NCBI GenBank assembly: GCA_963833375.1
Contig: CAWHXR010000010.1
Location: 186,001 to 250,000, forward strand
Reading direction: 5' to 3'
Length of the DNA stretch: 64,000 bases
From: DASUPK01 sp963833375
Lineage (GTDB): Bacteria > Actinomycetota > Thermoleophilia > Solirubrobacterales > 70-9
A model generated the notes under the pieces. It was not told the DNA's origin and ran no database searches. It worked only from the letters and a program-made list of their open reading frames with translations. Each line of letters begins with the position of its first letter. Position 1 is the stretch's first letter. Below, piece after piece: positions 42,851-50,466 of the stretch. A program made the translations under genes and the position numbers.

Positions 42851-43672
42851 GTGGAGCGCGCGAAGATCATGGGGATCGTCAACGTGACCCCCGACTCGTT
42901 CTCCGACGGCGGCGAGTTCCTCGATCCGGCGCGGGCGATCGCCCACGGCCGGGAGCTCGCCACAGACGGCGCCGAGATCCTCGACATCGGCGGCGAGTCC
43001 ACCCGGCCGGGCGCGGAGGCGGTGGGCGCCGAGGAGGAGCTGCGGCGGGTCCGCCCGGTCGTCGAGGCCCTGGCGGGTGACGGCTCGGCCGTCTCGATCG
43101 ACACGTCCAAGGCGGCCGTCGCCGAGGCGGCGCTCGACGAGGGGGCCGCGATGGTCAACGACGTGACGGCCCTCCGGTCAGATCCGGAGCTCGCCGGTCT
43201 CTGTGCGGAGCGGGGCACGGAGGTCGTGCTGATGCACATGCTCGGCGATCCCCGGACCATGCAGGAGAACCCCACCTATGAGGACGTCGTCGACGACGTC
43301 AAGGCCTTCCTCGCCGAGCGGATCGAGTTCGCGGTTTCCGAGGGGATCGACGAGGAGCGCATCTGGATCGATCCCGGGATCGGATTCGGCAAGACGGTCG
43401 AGCACAACCTCGAGCTCCATCGCCGCCTCGGTGAGCTGGCCGAGCTCGGCCGCCCGATCGCCTTCGGCAGCTCCCGCAAGAGCTTCATCGGCAACCTCAC
43501 CGGTGCCGGGGTCGACCAGCGTCTCGGGGGCACGATCGCCTCGAACGTGATCGCCTACGCGAAGGGAGCGCGCATGCTGCGGGTGCACGACGTCGGTCCG
43601 ATCCGCCAGGCCCTCACGGTCGCTGAGGCGATCCTGGACCCCGCTGGTGCCGCCCAGCCGGCCGACCCCTAG
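42851..43672 (+). CDS. folP: Dihydropteroate synthase
   Basis: A 273-aa folate enzyme that joins dihydropterin pyrophosphate and p-aminobenzoate. IMGIVNVTPDSFSDGG, ILDIGGESTRPGA, SIDTSKAAVA, MVNDVTALR, IDPGIGFGKTVEHN and AFGSSRKSFIGN cover all substrate loops. The GTG at 42851 with AGGAG five bases upstream is preferred over the GTG at 42845. The gene overlaps no neighbour. In many actinobacteria folE sits between ftsH and folP; here a small lipoprotein gene takes that place. Confidence 0.95.
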   Translation: MERAKIMGIVNVTPDSFSDGGEFLDPARAIAHGRELATDGAEILDIGGESTRPGAEAVGAEEELRRVRPVVEALAGDGSAVSIDTSKAAVAEAALDEGAAMVNDVTALRSDPELAGLCAERGTEVVLMHMLGDPRTMQENPTYEDVVDDVKAFLAERIEFAVSEGIDEERIWIDPGIGFGKTVEHNLELHRRLGELAELGRPIAFGSSRKSFIGNLTGAGVDQRLGGTIASNVIAYAKGARMLRVHDVGPIRQALTVAEAILDPAGAAQPADP

Positions 43673-43847
43673 GTAGTCGCCCCAAATGCCGGGTCCGTAG
43701 TCCGACCGGAGGCATTCCGCAGGCCTGGTCGCGAGGATTTGTGGCATCTCCAGCACTCGGGACATCGCGCGCCTCGCGGGCCGCCACCCGGCGCCGTCGA
43801 TCCTGGCGGCCGTCCTGCTGATCGGCCTGGTCGGTGCTCCCGTCGAG

Positions 43848-44429
43848 GTGCCGGCGGGGTCCTCCGCGCAGCCCGGCCCTCTATGCGTGGAGGCCGTGCG
43901 CGCGCCCCGGGGAGAGCAGCAGCAGGACGCCACCCTCGAATACCGTCGGATCTGGCGCCGCGCAGCTCCCCTCCTCGGGTCGGCCGGCCAGCCGCCTCCA
44001 CGGCTGAGATTCGTGGGGCCCGATGCGAAAAGGCCTGGGTCGGAGACCCCCACCTGGACGGGGCCGGACAAGAGCAATTGCCGGACGATCTTCATCGCTC
44101 CCGGTGCGCGGCGCCTGCTCGCCCGATCGGATGGAGACCTGCGCACCCGTCGCCGTCATCGTGCCGCGCTGCGCTGGGCGATCCATGAGACGGCGCATTA
44201 CTTTCAGTCGGACGACGTTCTGTCCAGCCCCTCACTGCGAGAGTACGGGGCCACGGAGTGGGAGAAGGCACACAGCCCGATGCTCCTGGGGACGCGAAAG
44301 AAGAGGGCCCCGGTCCCGTTCAATCAGTGGCGGGATCGGGATCAGTTCGGGGCGAACTACGGCGGGAACCCCCAGACGTTCATCTGGCCGACCGAGCCAC
44401 CACGCGCCCGTCCCTGGCGCTTGAGCTAG
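43848..44429 (+). CDS. Putative secreted protein with zincin-like HExxH motif
   Basis: A protein of 193 residues from the GTG at 43848. The frame is open back to 43701 and there encodes a signal-peptide-like stretch (APSILAAVLLIGLVGAP), so the real start is probably upstream. The only candidates are a CTG at 43725 (GGAGG 12 bases before) or an ATT at 43737. The centre has AIHETAHYFQSDDVL and REYGATEWEKAHSPML, an HExxH with a downstream Glu, as in small zincins. It could be an exported peptidase. No family is recognised. Confidence 0.62.
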   Translation: MPAGSSAQPGPLCVEAVRAPRGEQQQDATLEYRRIWRRAAPLLGSAGQPPPRLRFVGPDAKRPGSETPTWTGPDKSNCRTIFIAPGARRLLARSDGDLRTRRRHRAALRWAIHETAHYFQSDDVLSSPSLREYGATEWEKAHSPMLLGTRKKRAPVPFNQWRDRDQFGANYGGNPQTFIWPTEPPRARPWRLS

Positions 44430-45367
44430 CCGTCGACGAACTCCCGGATCAGCGAGTTGACCTCGTCCGGGCGCTCGTAAGGGACCCAGTGCCCCGCGCC
44501 GGGGACGATCTCGACGCGCAGCCGCGGGACCCACTCGCTCAGCCCCCTGGTCAGCGAGGGCAGGAGCGCCGCGTCTTTCTCGCCCCAGATCACCAGCGTC
44601 GGGACGCTGACGGTCTGCGAGGTGATCTTGCTCGCGTACTCCTCCGGCACGCCGCCGGCCGCGACCTGCTCGCCCATGTGGGCGGCGCGGTAGTAGTTGA
44701 GGGCGCCCTGCAGCGCGCCGGGTTGGCCCCAGGCCTCGTGGTAGATCGCGCGGTCAGCCTCGGAGAGCTGGGCATGCCGGCCGCCGATCCGCCGCATGAT
44801 GTCGTCCATCATCGAGAACGATTTCGCCACCAGCATTTCCTCGGGCTCCGGTGACGGCTTGGACAGCTCGATCATGTAGTTGACGGCGTCGCGCTGCTTC
44901 GGGCTCTCCCGCAGGTCCCGGTTCCAGGTGAAGGGGGGTGGCGCGTCGATGATCACCAGGCGCTCGAGCAGCCCCGGGTACTTGAGGGCGAAAGTCCAGG
45001 AGACGATCCCGCCCCAGTCGTGGCCCACGAGGGTGAGGGGGGCGAGGCCGAGCTGCTCGACGAGCTCAAGGATGTCGCCGAGCAGATGCCGCATGCGGTA
45101 GTCCTCGACCTCCTCGGGCTTGCAGGAGAGGTTGTAGCCGCGCATGTCGGGCGCGTAGACGGCGTGGTCGCTGCCGAGGTCCGCGAGCTGGCGCCTCCAC
45201 AGGTACCAGAACTGCGGGAAGCCGTGGAGAAAGAGAATCGGCTTGCCATCGCCACGGGTGACGTAGTGCATGCGGCACTCGCTGAGCTCGGCGAGGTGGT
45301 GGGAGACCGCGACGGCGGAGTCCCCTTCGCCGAGCGTCGTCGTCTCGGGCGACACGCTCACCGGCAA
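44426..45367 (-). CDS. Alpha/beta hydrolase (epoxide hydrolase / haloalkane dehalogenase-like)
   Basis: A 313-aa hydrolase. The oxyanion motif HGFPQFWYLWRRQ, nucleophile Asp in VGHDWGGIVSW, and C-terminal His in VPGAGHWVPYERPDEVN give an Asp-type triad as in epoxide hydrolases. The cap region is complete. The start is a TTG at 45367 or a GTG at 45361. The substrate is unknown. It is convergent with the zincin-like gene (four-base overlap) and divergent from folB, with repeat copy G between. Confidence 0.88.
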   Translation of the reverse strand: MPVSVSPETTTLGEGDSAVAVSHHLAELSECRMHYVTRGDGKPILFLHGFPQFWYLWRRQLADLGSDHAVYAPDMRGYNLSCKPEEVEDYRMRHLLGDILELVEQLGLAPLTLVGHDWGGIVSWTFALKYPGLLERLVIIDAPPPFTWNRDLRESPKQRDAVNYMIELSKPSPEPEEMLVAKSFSMMDDIMRRIGGRHAQLSEADRAIYHEAWGQPGALQGALNYYRAAHMGEQVAAGGVPEEYASKITSQTVSVPTLVIWGEKDAALLPSLTRGLSEWVPRLRVEIVPGAGHWVPYERPDEVNSLIREFVDG

Positions 45368-45379
45368 GTCCTACAACTA

Positions 45380-45410
45380 AACGGGTCGCGTTGTCGCGTG
45401 CCCTCGCATC
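45380..45410 (+). repeat. Dispersed bulged palindrome (copy G)
   Basis: Reads AACGGGT-CGCG-TTGT-CGCG-TGCCCTCGCATC, the shortest stem of the set. It lies in the 85-base gap between the divergent hydrolase and folB genes. Confidence 0.65.
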
Positions 45411-45440
45411 ACGGGATGGAGCCTCCCAGGCGAAGGGGAG

Positions 45441-45446
45441 TAGCTT
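45441..45446 (+). promoter_or_regulatory. -10 element TAGCTT of folB-folK (leaderless)
   Basis: TAGCTT is six bases (GGAGCG) from the folB GTG at 45453. Confidence 0.45.
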
Positions 45447-45452
45447 GGAGCG

Positions 45453-45875
45453 GTGGACGAGCACGAGACCGCCGCACAGCCTTCCGTCGAGGTCGAGATC
45501 CGCGGCCTCTCCATTTATACGCATCACGGGGTCACCGACGCCGAGCAGGAGGTCGGCCAGCGGCTCGACTTCGATCTCACCTTCGACGTCCCGGATTGCG
45601 ACGCCGTCCTCACCGATCGGATCGAGGACACGGTCGACTACTCCGAGGTATGCGACATCGTCGCTCTGGCGGCGACCGAGAGGAGTTACCGGACCCTCGA
45701 GCGCCTCTGCCAGGTCGTCGCCGGCCGGCTGATGGAGCGCTTCGACTGCGACTCGGTCCAGGTGCGGGCCGCCAAGCCGGAGCCGCCGCTGCCGTATCAG
45801 GTGCAGGAGGCCGGGGTCGAGGTGACCCTGGAGCGATCGCTGGATCGAGAGTCGGACGACGAGGAGGGTGTCTGA
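45453..45875 (+). CDS. folB: Dihydroneopterin aldolase
   Basis: A 140-aa folate enzyme that cleaves dihydroneopterin. VEIRGLSIYTHHGVTDAEQEVGQ, FDLTFDV and the active-site region DTVDYSEVCDIV are typical, with the late Lys in VRAAKPEPPLP. A C-terminal acidic extension (DRESDDEEGV) is longer than usual. Its stop overlaps the CTG start of folK by four bases (CTGA), so folK depends on folB translation. Confidence 0.93.
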   Translation: MDEHETAAQPSVEVEIRGLSIYTHHGVTDAEQEVGQRLDFDLTFDVPDCDAVLTDRIEDTVDYSEVCDIVALAATERSYRTLERLCQVVAGRLMERFDCDSVQVRAAKPEPPLPYQVQEAGVEVTLERSLDRESDDEEGV

Positions 45876-46375
45876 CCGACCGGGTCGGGTACCTCGGCCT
45901 CGGCTCCAACGTCGGCGATCGGGACTCGCAGCTGCGGCGGGCGATCGAGGCCCTGCGCTCGCACGGCGTCGCCGTGGAGGCGGTCTCATCCGTCTACGAG
46001 ACCGAGCCGGTCGGGGAGATCCTCGACCAACCCGACTTCCTCAACGCCGCGGCCAGGGTGCGGACGGCGCTGGCGCCGGAGGAGCTGCTCGATCTCTGCA
46101 AGGCGATCGAGGCCGAGCAGGGTCGCGCCTTCGGCGGACCGCGTCACGGCCCGCGTCCCATCGACCTCGACCTGCTGCTCCTGGGCAAGCTGGAGATGAG
46201 CACCGATCGCCTCACGCTGCCGCATCCGGAGGTCACCTCGCGGCGCTTCGTGCTCGCTCCGCTGCTGGAGCTCGATCCCGACCTGCGCCTTCCCGACGGG
46301 ACCGGGCTGCGGCAGGCTCTCGAGTCGCTCGGCCCCGGGCAGCGTGTGGCGAAGGTCGGTCCCCCGCCCGGCTAG
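45872..46375 (+). CDS. folK: 2-amino-4-hydroxy-6-hydroxymethyldihydropteridine pyrophosphokinase, probably starting at CTG
   Basis: A 167-aa folate enzyme. YLGLGSNVGDRDSQL at the N-terminus, then RAFGGPRHGPRPIDLDLLLLG and LPHPEVTSRRFVLAPLLEL are diagnostic for HPPK. No ATG, GTG or TTG lies in frame between the folB coding region's interior and YLGLGSN. The CTG at 45872 overlaps the folB stop (CTGA), gives the right N-terminal length, and has GAGGAGGG just upstream. I therefore place the start there. The stop overlaps the convergent GST gene by four bases. Confidence 0.88.
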   Translation: MTDRVGYLGLGSNVGDRDSQLRRAIEALRSHGVAVEAVSSVYETEPVGEILDQPDFLNAAARVRTALAPEELLDLCKAIEAEQGRAFGGPRHGPRPIDLDLLLLGKLEMSTDRLTLPHPEVTSRRFVLAPLLELDPDLRLPDGTGLRQALESLGPGQRVAKVGPPPG

Positions 46376-47121
46376 GGGAGCAGCCCCTCGAGCCACTCCG
46401 CGGGGAAGACGGGATGCATTCGCCCGGGGAAGTCCGGGACGACCCGAGTCGCGAACTCGCCGGCCGGCCGCGCCTGGATCGCCGGCCGCAGGTCGTCCAT
46501 CGTCATCAGCAGCCGGACGCTCGGAGCGATCTGGTAGTCGGCCGCGTTCGGTTGAGGGCCGCCCAGGACGCCATCGGCGATCCAGCTGTCGATCCGGTCG
46601 AGGTCGCCGCGGAGCGAGGCGAGGTCCGAGCGCACGTTCTCATCGGTGGCGCCGTTGAAGCGCGCCGAGAGCGAGACGATCGGACCGCCGGTCTTGACCG
46701 CGAGGTCCACCGGAATGCCGAGCCGGGCGCCCTCGGAGTAGCTCGCCATCGGCGCGCGATCGCGCTTGAACGCCCACCAGCTGAACCGGCGGGGCTTCTG
46801 CTGGAAGGCATCGCCCCAGGCCTCGGCCTCCTCGACCTTCTCCCGCAGTTCTGGATCCGAGGGGAAGAGCGGCGGTTCGGGCTGGATCCGGTCGAGCTCC
46901 CGGGCGATCTCGCGCGAGCCCTGGACGCGGGTGCCGTCGAGCTTCAGCGCTGGGACGGTGATGCCCGGGAACCGCTGCGCGCGGAGGATGCCCTTCGAGA
47001 CCACCGGGATCAGGTCGACGCGCTTGAAGGGGATCCCCTTGCGCTCCAGCATCAGCATCGCGGTGCGCGAAGGATGGGACCCAGGGATCACGTAGAGCTT
47101 TGCCTCCCCCATGGGGCTCAT
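46372..47121 (-). CDS. Glutathione S-transferase-like protein
   Basis: A 249-aa protein with an N-terminal thioredoxin-fold domain (KLYVIPGSHPSRTAMLMLERKGIPFKRVDL in outline, ITVPALKLDGTRVQGSREIARELD) and a helical C-terminal domain, the GST layout. The catalytic Ser/Tyr/Cys position holds S/H (GSHPSRT). Actinobacteria rarely make glutathione, so another thiol or a non-catalytic role is possible. The start is at 47121; the ATG three codons in is equally good. It is divergent from coaX by 14 bases. Confidence 0.8.
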   Translation of the reverse strand: MSPMGEAKLYVIPGSHPSRTAMLMLERKGIPFKRVDLIPVVSKGILRAQRFPGITVPALKLDGTRVQGSREIARELDRIQPEPPLFPSDPELREKVEEAEAWGDAFQQKPRRFSWWAFKRDRAPMASYSEGARLGIPVDLAVKTGGPIVSLSARFNGATDENVRSDLASLRGDLDRIDSWIADGVLGGPQPNAADYQIAPSVRLLMTMDDLRPAIQARPAGEFATRVVPDFPGRMHPVFPAEWLEGLLP

Positions 47122-47123
47122 CC

Positions 47124-47129
47124 TATTCT
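47124..47129 (+). promoter_or_regulatory. -10 element TATTCT of coaX (leaderless)
   Basis: TATTCT is six bases (GCGCAG) from the coaX ATG at 47136. Confidence 0.55.
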
Positions 47130-47135
47130 GCGCAG

Positions 47136-47900
47136 ATGCTCCTCGCGGTCGACGTGGGCAACACGCAGACGCACCTGGGCGCCTTCAATGGGCGGGAGCT
47201 GGTGCGCGACTGGCGCCTGGCGACGGTCTCGAGCGCCACCGCCGATGAGCTGGCCGGGACGATCTCGCACCTGCTCACGCTCGACGGGCTGAGCTTCGAC
47301 TCTCTGGACGGGGCGATCGTCTCCACCGTGGTTCCCCAGCTCGGCCCCGAGTACCAGCAGCTCAGCCGGCGTCACATCGGAAAGCCCTGCCTGATCGTCG
47401 GCCCCAGCCTGAAGACGGGCATGCCGATCCTGGTCGACAACCCGCACGAGCTAGGGGCCGACAGGCTCGTCAACGCCGTCGCCGCCCACTCGAAGGTGAA
47501 CGGCGCCTGCGTGGCCGTCGACTTCGGCACCTCCACCAACTTCGACGTCGTCTCGGCCGCGGGCGAGTACCTCGGGGGAGTGATCGGGCCGGGCGTCGAG
47601 ATCTCGATGGAGGCGCTCACCTCGCGCACGGCGAAGCTGCCCCGCATCGACCTCTCGGCCCCGGAGGGCCCGATCGGCAAGCACACGCAGGCCGCGATCC
47701 AGGCGGGCTTCGCCTACGGGTTCGCGGGCCTGGTCGACGGCATCGACCGCCGCCTCTCCGAGGCTCTCGGTGAACCGGCGACCTTCATCGCCACGGGCGG
47801 CCTCGCCCAGACCATCGCCCCGCACTGCGAGACGATCGACGAGGTCGATCCGCTCCTCACCCTGCAAGGTCTCAGGTTGATCTATGAGCGCAACACTTAG
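47136..47900 (+). CDS. coaX: Type III pantothenate kinase
   Basis: A 254-aa ASKHA-fold kinase for the first step of CoA synthesis. The phosphate loop LLAVDVGNTQTHLG, the middle block NPHELGADRLVNAVAAH, VAVDFGTSTNFDVV and the C-terminal IATGGLAQTIAPH are diagnostic. The ATG at 47136 is preferred over in-frame codons at 47100 because it directly precedes the phosphate loop and follows a TATTCT box by six bases. The dus gene starts three bases after its stop. Confidence 0.95.
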   Translation: MLLAVDVGNTQTHLGAFNGRELVRDWRLATVSSATADELAGTISHLLTLDGLSFDSLDGAIVSTVVPQLGPEYQQLSRRHIGKPCLIVGPSLKTGMPILVDNPHELGADRLVNAVAAHSKVNGACVAVDFGTSTNFDVVSAAGEYLGGVIGPGVEISMEALTSRTAKLPRIDLSAPEGPIGKHTQAAIQAGFAYGFAGLVDGIDRRLSEALGEPATFIATGGLAQTIAPHCETIDEVDPLLTLQGLRLIYERNT

Positions 47901-47903
47901 GTC

Positions 47904-48894
47904 ATGCAGCCCGCCCTGACAGACCCGTTTCGCATCGGCGACGTCGAGATCGCCAACCGGGTCCTGCTCGCTCCCCTCGCCGGGATCGGCAACTGGTTCG
48001 TGCGGCTGCAGGCGCGCCGCCACGGCGCGGGCCTCGCGGTCTCCGAGATGGTCTCGAGCTTCGGCCTCCATTACGGCAACGAGCGCACGCTGCGGGAGCT
48101 CCTCCGGCTGCACCCGGACGAGCACCCAGTCTCCGTGCAGCTCTTCGGCCAGGACCCCGACGTGATGCGCTCGGCGGCGGAGATCGCCGCCGGGGGCGGG
48201 GCGGACCTGATCGACATCAACATGGGCTGCCCGGTCAAGAAGGTCTGCAAGACCGGTGCCGGGGCGGCCCTTCTCTCGGATCCGGACCTGGCCGTCCGGA
48301 TCGCGACCGCAGCGAGGGAGGGCGGCGGACGGCCGGTGACGGTCAAGCTCCGCTCGGGGCTGCGGCCCGGTGGCCGCGAGGGATTCGACCTGGCGCTGCG
48401 CCTGGCCGAGGACGCCGGCGTGGCCGCGGTCGCCTTCCATCCGCGCTCGGCCGCCACCCAGCACAAGGGCCGGCCCGACTACATGCTGGCCCGCGAGCTG
48501 GTCGATCGCCTCGACGTGCCGGTGATCGTCTCCGGCGGCCTCGACAGCGCGGAGGCCGCCAGAGATGCCTATGAGGCATCCGGCGCCGACGCCGTGATGA
48601 TCGCCCGAGGCTCCCTCGGCAACCCCTGGATCTTCGAGGAGCTCACCGGACAGCGCCTGGCGGCGCCGGAGCGCGAGGAGGTCGTCGCCGAGCTGCTCTG
48701 GGTCATGGACCGGGCGGAGGAGCACCTCGGCGCCGGAGCGAGCGGCCCGCTACCTGCGCAAGTTCTACCCCTGGTACCTGGAGCGCCTCGAGGCCGGCAA
48801 GGAAACCGCCGCGCGGTTTCAGGAGAGCGACGATCTCGGCGCGGCCCGCGCCCTGGTGTCGGAGCTCTCCGGGCTGACCGCCGTGGCCGCCTGA
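47904..48894 (+). pseudogene. dus: tRNA-dihydrouridine synthase with a frameshift near its 3' end
   Basis: FMN enzyme of the DUS family: LLAPLAGIGNWFVR, VSVQLFGQDPDVM, DINMGCPVKKVCKTGAGAALL with catalytic Cys, KLRSGL, and SGADAVMIARGSLGNPWIFEEL. Around 48729-48738 the frame changes: the family C-terminus (ARYLRKFYPWYLERLEAG, then DDLGAARALVSELSG) continues one base out of phase and stops at 48894. In the written frame the protein would run on into the next gene. The catalytic part is intact, so this is either a young pseudogene or a sequencing error. Confidence 0.85.
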
Positions 48895-48899
48895 GCGCG

Positions 48900-49985
48900 A
48901 TGCCCCTGACCGCGCGCGTAGAGGCATGGCGCGATCGCGGCAGGGACGAGGAGTTCCGCGGCCGCCGCATCCACGTCTTCGCGCGCGACGGGAGCGATCC
49001 GCTCCTGGTCCTCCTGCACGGCTTTCCATCCAGTTCGTACGACTGGCGGCTGCTGCTCGAGAGGGAGACCGAGCAGGCGGTCCTGGCCCCCGACTTCCTG
49101 GGCTTCGGGCTCTCGGAGAAGCCGCGCGAGCACACCTACGCGCTCCACTGGCAAGCCGACATGGTCGAGGAGCTGGTCCGGCGCCACCAACATGTGACGG
49201 GTCGCTCCTCGCCTTCGGCTGCGGAGCGCCCTCGCATCCCCGTCTTTCTGGTTGCGCACGACATGGGCACCTCGGTCGCGACCGAGCTGATGGCCCGCGA
49301 CCTCGAGGGCAAGCTCGAGATGGACTTGAGGGGAGCGCTCCTGCTGAACGGCTCGATGGTGCAGGGCGCCGCCAGCCCGACGCTCGGCCAGCGGGTGCTC
49401 CGAAGCCCCCTGGGGCCGCTGATGTCGCGGCTTTCCAGCGAGCGCTTCTTCCGGCAGCAGTTCGGCTCGATCTTCTCTCCCGGGCATCCGCTCACCGACC
49501 AGGAGGCCGACGATCAATGGGCGCTGATCTGCGCGGGCGGTGGCCGCACCCTCAATCACAAGACGATCCGCTACATGGAGGAGCGCTTCCGCTACGCCGA
49601 GCGCTGGCACGGCGCGATCCGGGACTGGCCGAAGCCCCTCTCGCTCGCCTGGGGGATGCTCGATCCGGTCGCCACCGAGAAGGTCCTGAACGCCGTCCTG
49701 GAGCTGCGGCCCGAGGCGCCGCTGACCCGCTTCGAGGACCTCGGCCACTACCCGCAGCTCGAGGATCCGGGCCGCGTCGACAGCGGCCCTGCAGGCGGCG
49801 CTGGCCGCCTGAGCCAGCGTCTCGACCACCTTCAGGGCCGGCGCTATACTGCGCGCTTCGCCCGGGCCGTCGTGGTTTCAATCGCGTCGGTGCGGGCTCA
49901 TTTTTCGCCGTCTAGCAGGGCTTTTGAGCGGCGAGCAAATCCCACTAAGGAAGGAATCGAGGAGAGTTGGCTCGCGAGACACTGA
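48900..49985 (+). CDS. Alpha/beta hydrolase, frame-shifted close to its expected end
   Basis: An alpha/beta-fold hydrolase with LLVLLHGFPSSSYDW, AHDMGTSVATELMARD (nucleophile region HDMG), a cap domain and the His motif EDLGHYPQLEDP. About residue 295 (near 49778) the frame slips: one base out of phase the typical ending TAALQAALAA and a stop at 49812 appear. As written the frame runs to 49985 over the greA start. Repeat copy H adds about 14 residues (VTGRSSPSAAERPRIP) between the core strands. It starts six bases after the dus end. Confidence 0.75.
   Translation: MPLTARVEAWRDRGRDEEFRGRRIHVFARDGSDPLLVLLHGFPSSSYDWRLLLERETEQAVLAPDFLGFGLSEKPREHTYALHWQADMVEELVRRHQHVTGRSSPSAAERPRIPVFLVAHDMGTSVATELMARDLEGKLEMDLRGALLLNGSMVQGAASPTLGQRVLRSPLGPLMSRLSSERFFRQQFGSIFSPGHPLTDQEADDQWALICAGGGRTLNHKTIRYMEERFRYAERWHGAIRDWPKPLSLAWGMLDPVATEKVLNAVLELRPEAPLTRFEDLGHYPQLEDPGRVDSGPAGGAGRLSQRLDHLQGRRYTARFARAVVVSIASVRAHFSPSSRAFERRANPTKEGIEESWLARH
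49196..49240 (+). repeat. Dispersed bulged palindrome (copy H), in-frame inside the hydrolase gene
   Basis: Reads GACGGGT-CGCTCC-TCGC, loop, GCGGAGCG-CCCTCGCATC. The stem CGCTCC/GGAGCG covaries with TGCTCC/GGAGCA of copy C. It keeps the frame open and encodes TGRSSPSAAERPRIP. Confidence 0.7.
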
Positions 49986-50446
49986 TCACCCCGGAGGGAC
50001 TCGAGAAGCTCAAGGAGGAGCTCGAGTACCTGGAGACCGCCAAGCGCCGCGAGGTTGCTGATCGCATCAAGGCGGCGCGGGAGTTCGGGGACATCGCAGA
50101 GAACTCCGAGTACGACGACGCCAAGAACGAGCAGGCGATGCTGGAGCAGCGGATCGCTTCGCTCCAGGACCGCGTGCGCAGGGCCGCCGTCATCGACAAC
50201 AAGCACATCGACACAGAGACCGTCGGTGTCGGCGCCGTCGTCCACGTCAAGGACCAGAAGTCGGGCAAGTCGCAGAAGTTCCAGATCGTCGGCTCCGCCG
50301 AGGCCGACCCCATGGAGCACAAGCTCTCGAACGAGTCGCCGATCGGCAAGGCGCTGGTCGGCAGCAAGAGGAACGAGGTCGTCACCGTCGAGACACCGCG
50401 CGGCCCCAAGAAGAAGCTCAAGGTCACGAAGATCGAGTCCGCTTAG
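49967..50446 (+). CDS. greA: Transcription elongation factor GreA
   Basis: A 159-aa GreA. The N-terminal coiled coil (LKEELEYLETAKRREVADRIKAAREFGDIAENSEYDDAK in outline) has the acidic tip DIAENSEYDDAK that reaches the RNA polymerase active site. The C-terminal FKBP-like domain (VVHVKDQKSGKS through ESPIGKALVG) is complete. It rescues stalled polymerase by stimulating cleavage. The start is the TTG at 49967; AAGGAA lies about eleven bases upstream. A TATACT hexamer near 49845 may be part of its promoter. Confidence 0.95.
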   Translation: MARETLITPEGLEKLKEELEYLETAKRREVADRIKAAREFGDIAENSEYDDAKNEQAMLEQRIASLQDRVRRAAVIDNKHIDTETVGVGAVVHVKDQKSGKSQKFQIVGSAEADPMEHKLSNESPIGKALVGSKRNEVVTVETPRGPKKKLKVTKIESA

Positions 50447-50453
50447 CGCCCAA

Positions 50454-50459
50454 TAGGCT
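50454..50459 (+). promoter_or_regulatory. -10 element TAGGCT before lysS (leaderless)
   Basis: TAGGCT is seven bases from the lysS GTG at 50467, in the 20-base greA-lysS gap; lysS may also be read from the greA promoter. Confidence 0.4.
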
Positions 50460-50466
50460 CCGCGCC

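Noticed and set aside
47904..49985. A genuine Dus-hydrolase fusion protein
   Set aside because: The expected Dus C-terminus and stop are present one base out of phase, and a hydrolase start follows at once, so the joined frame is best explained by a frameshift.
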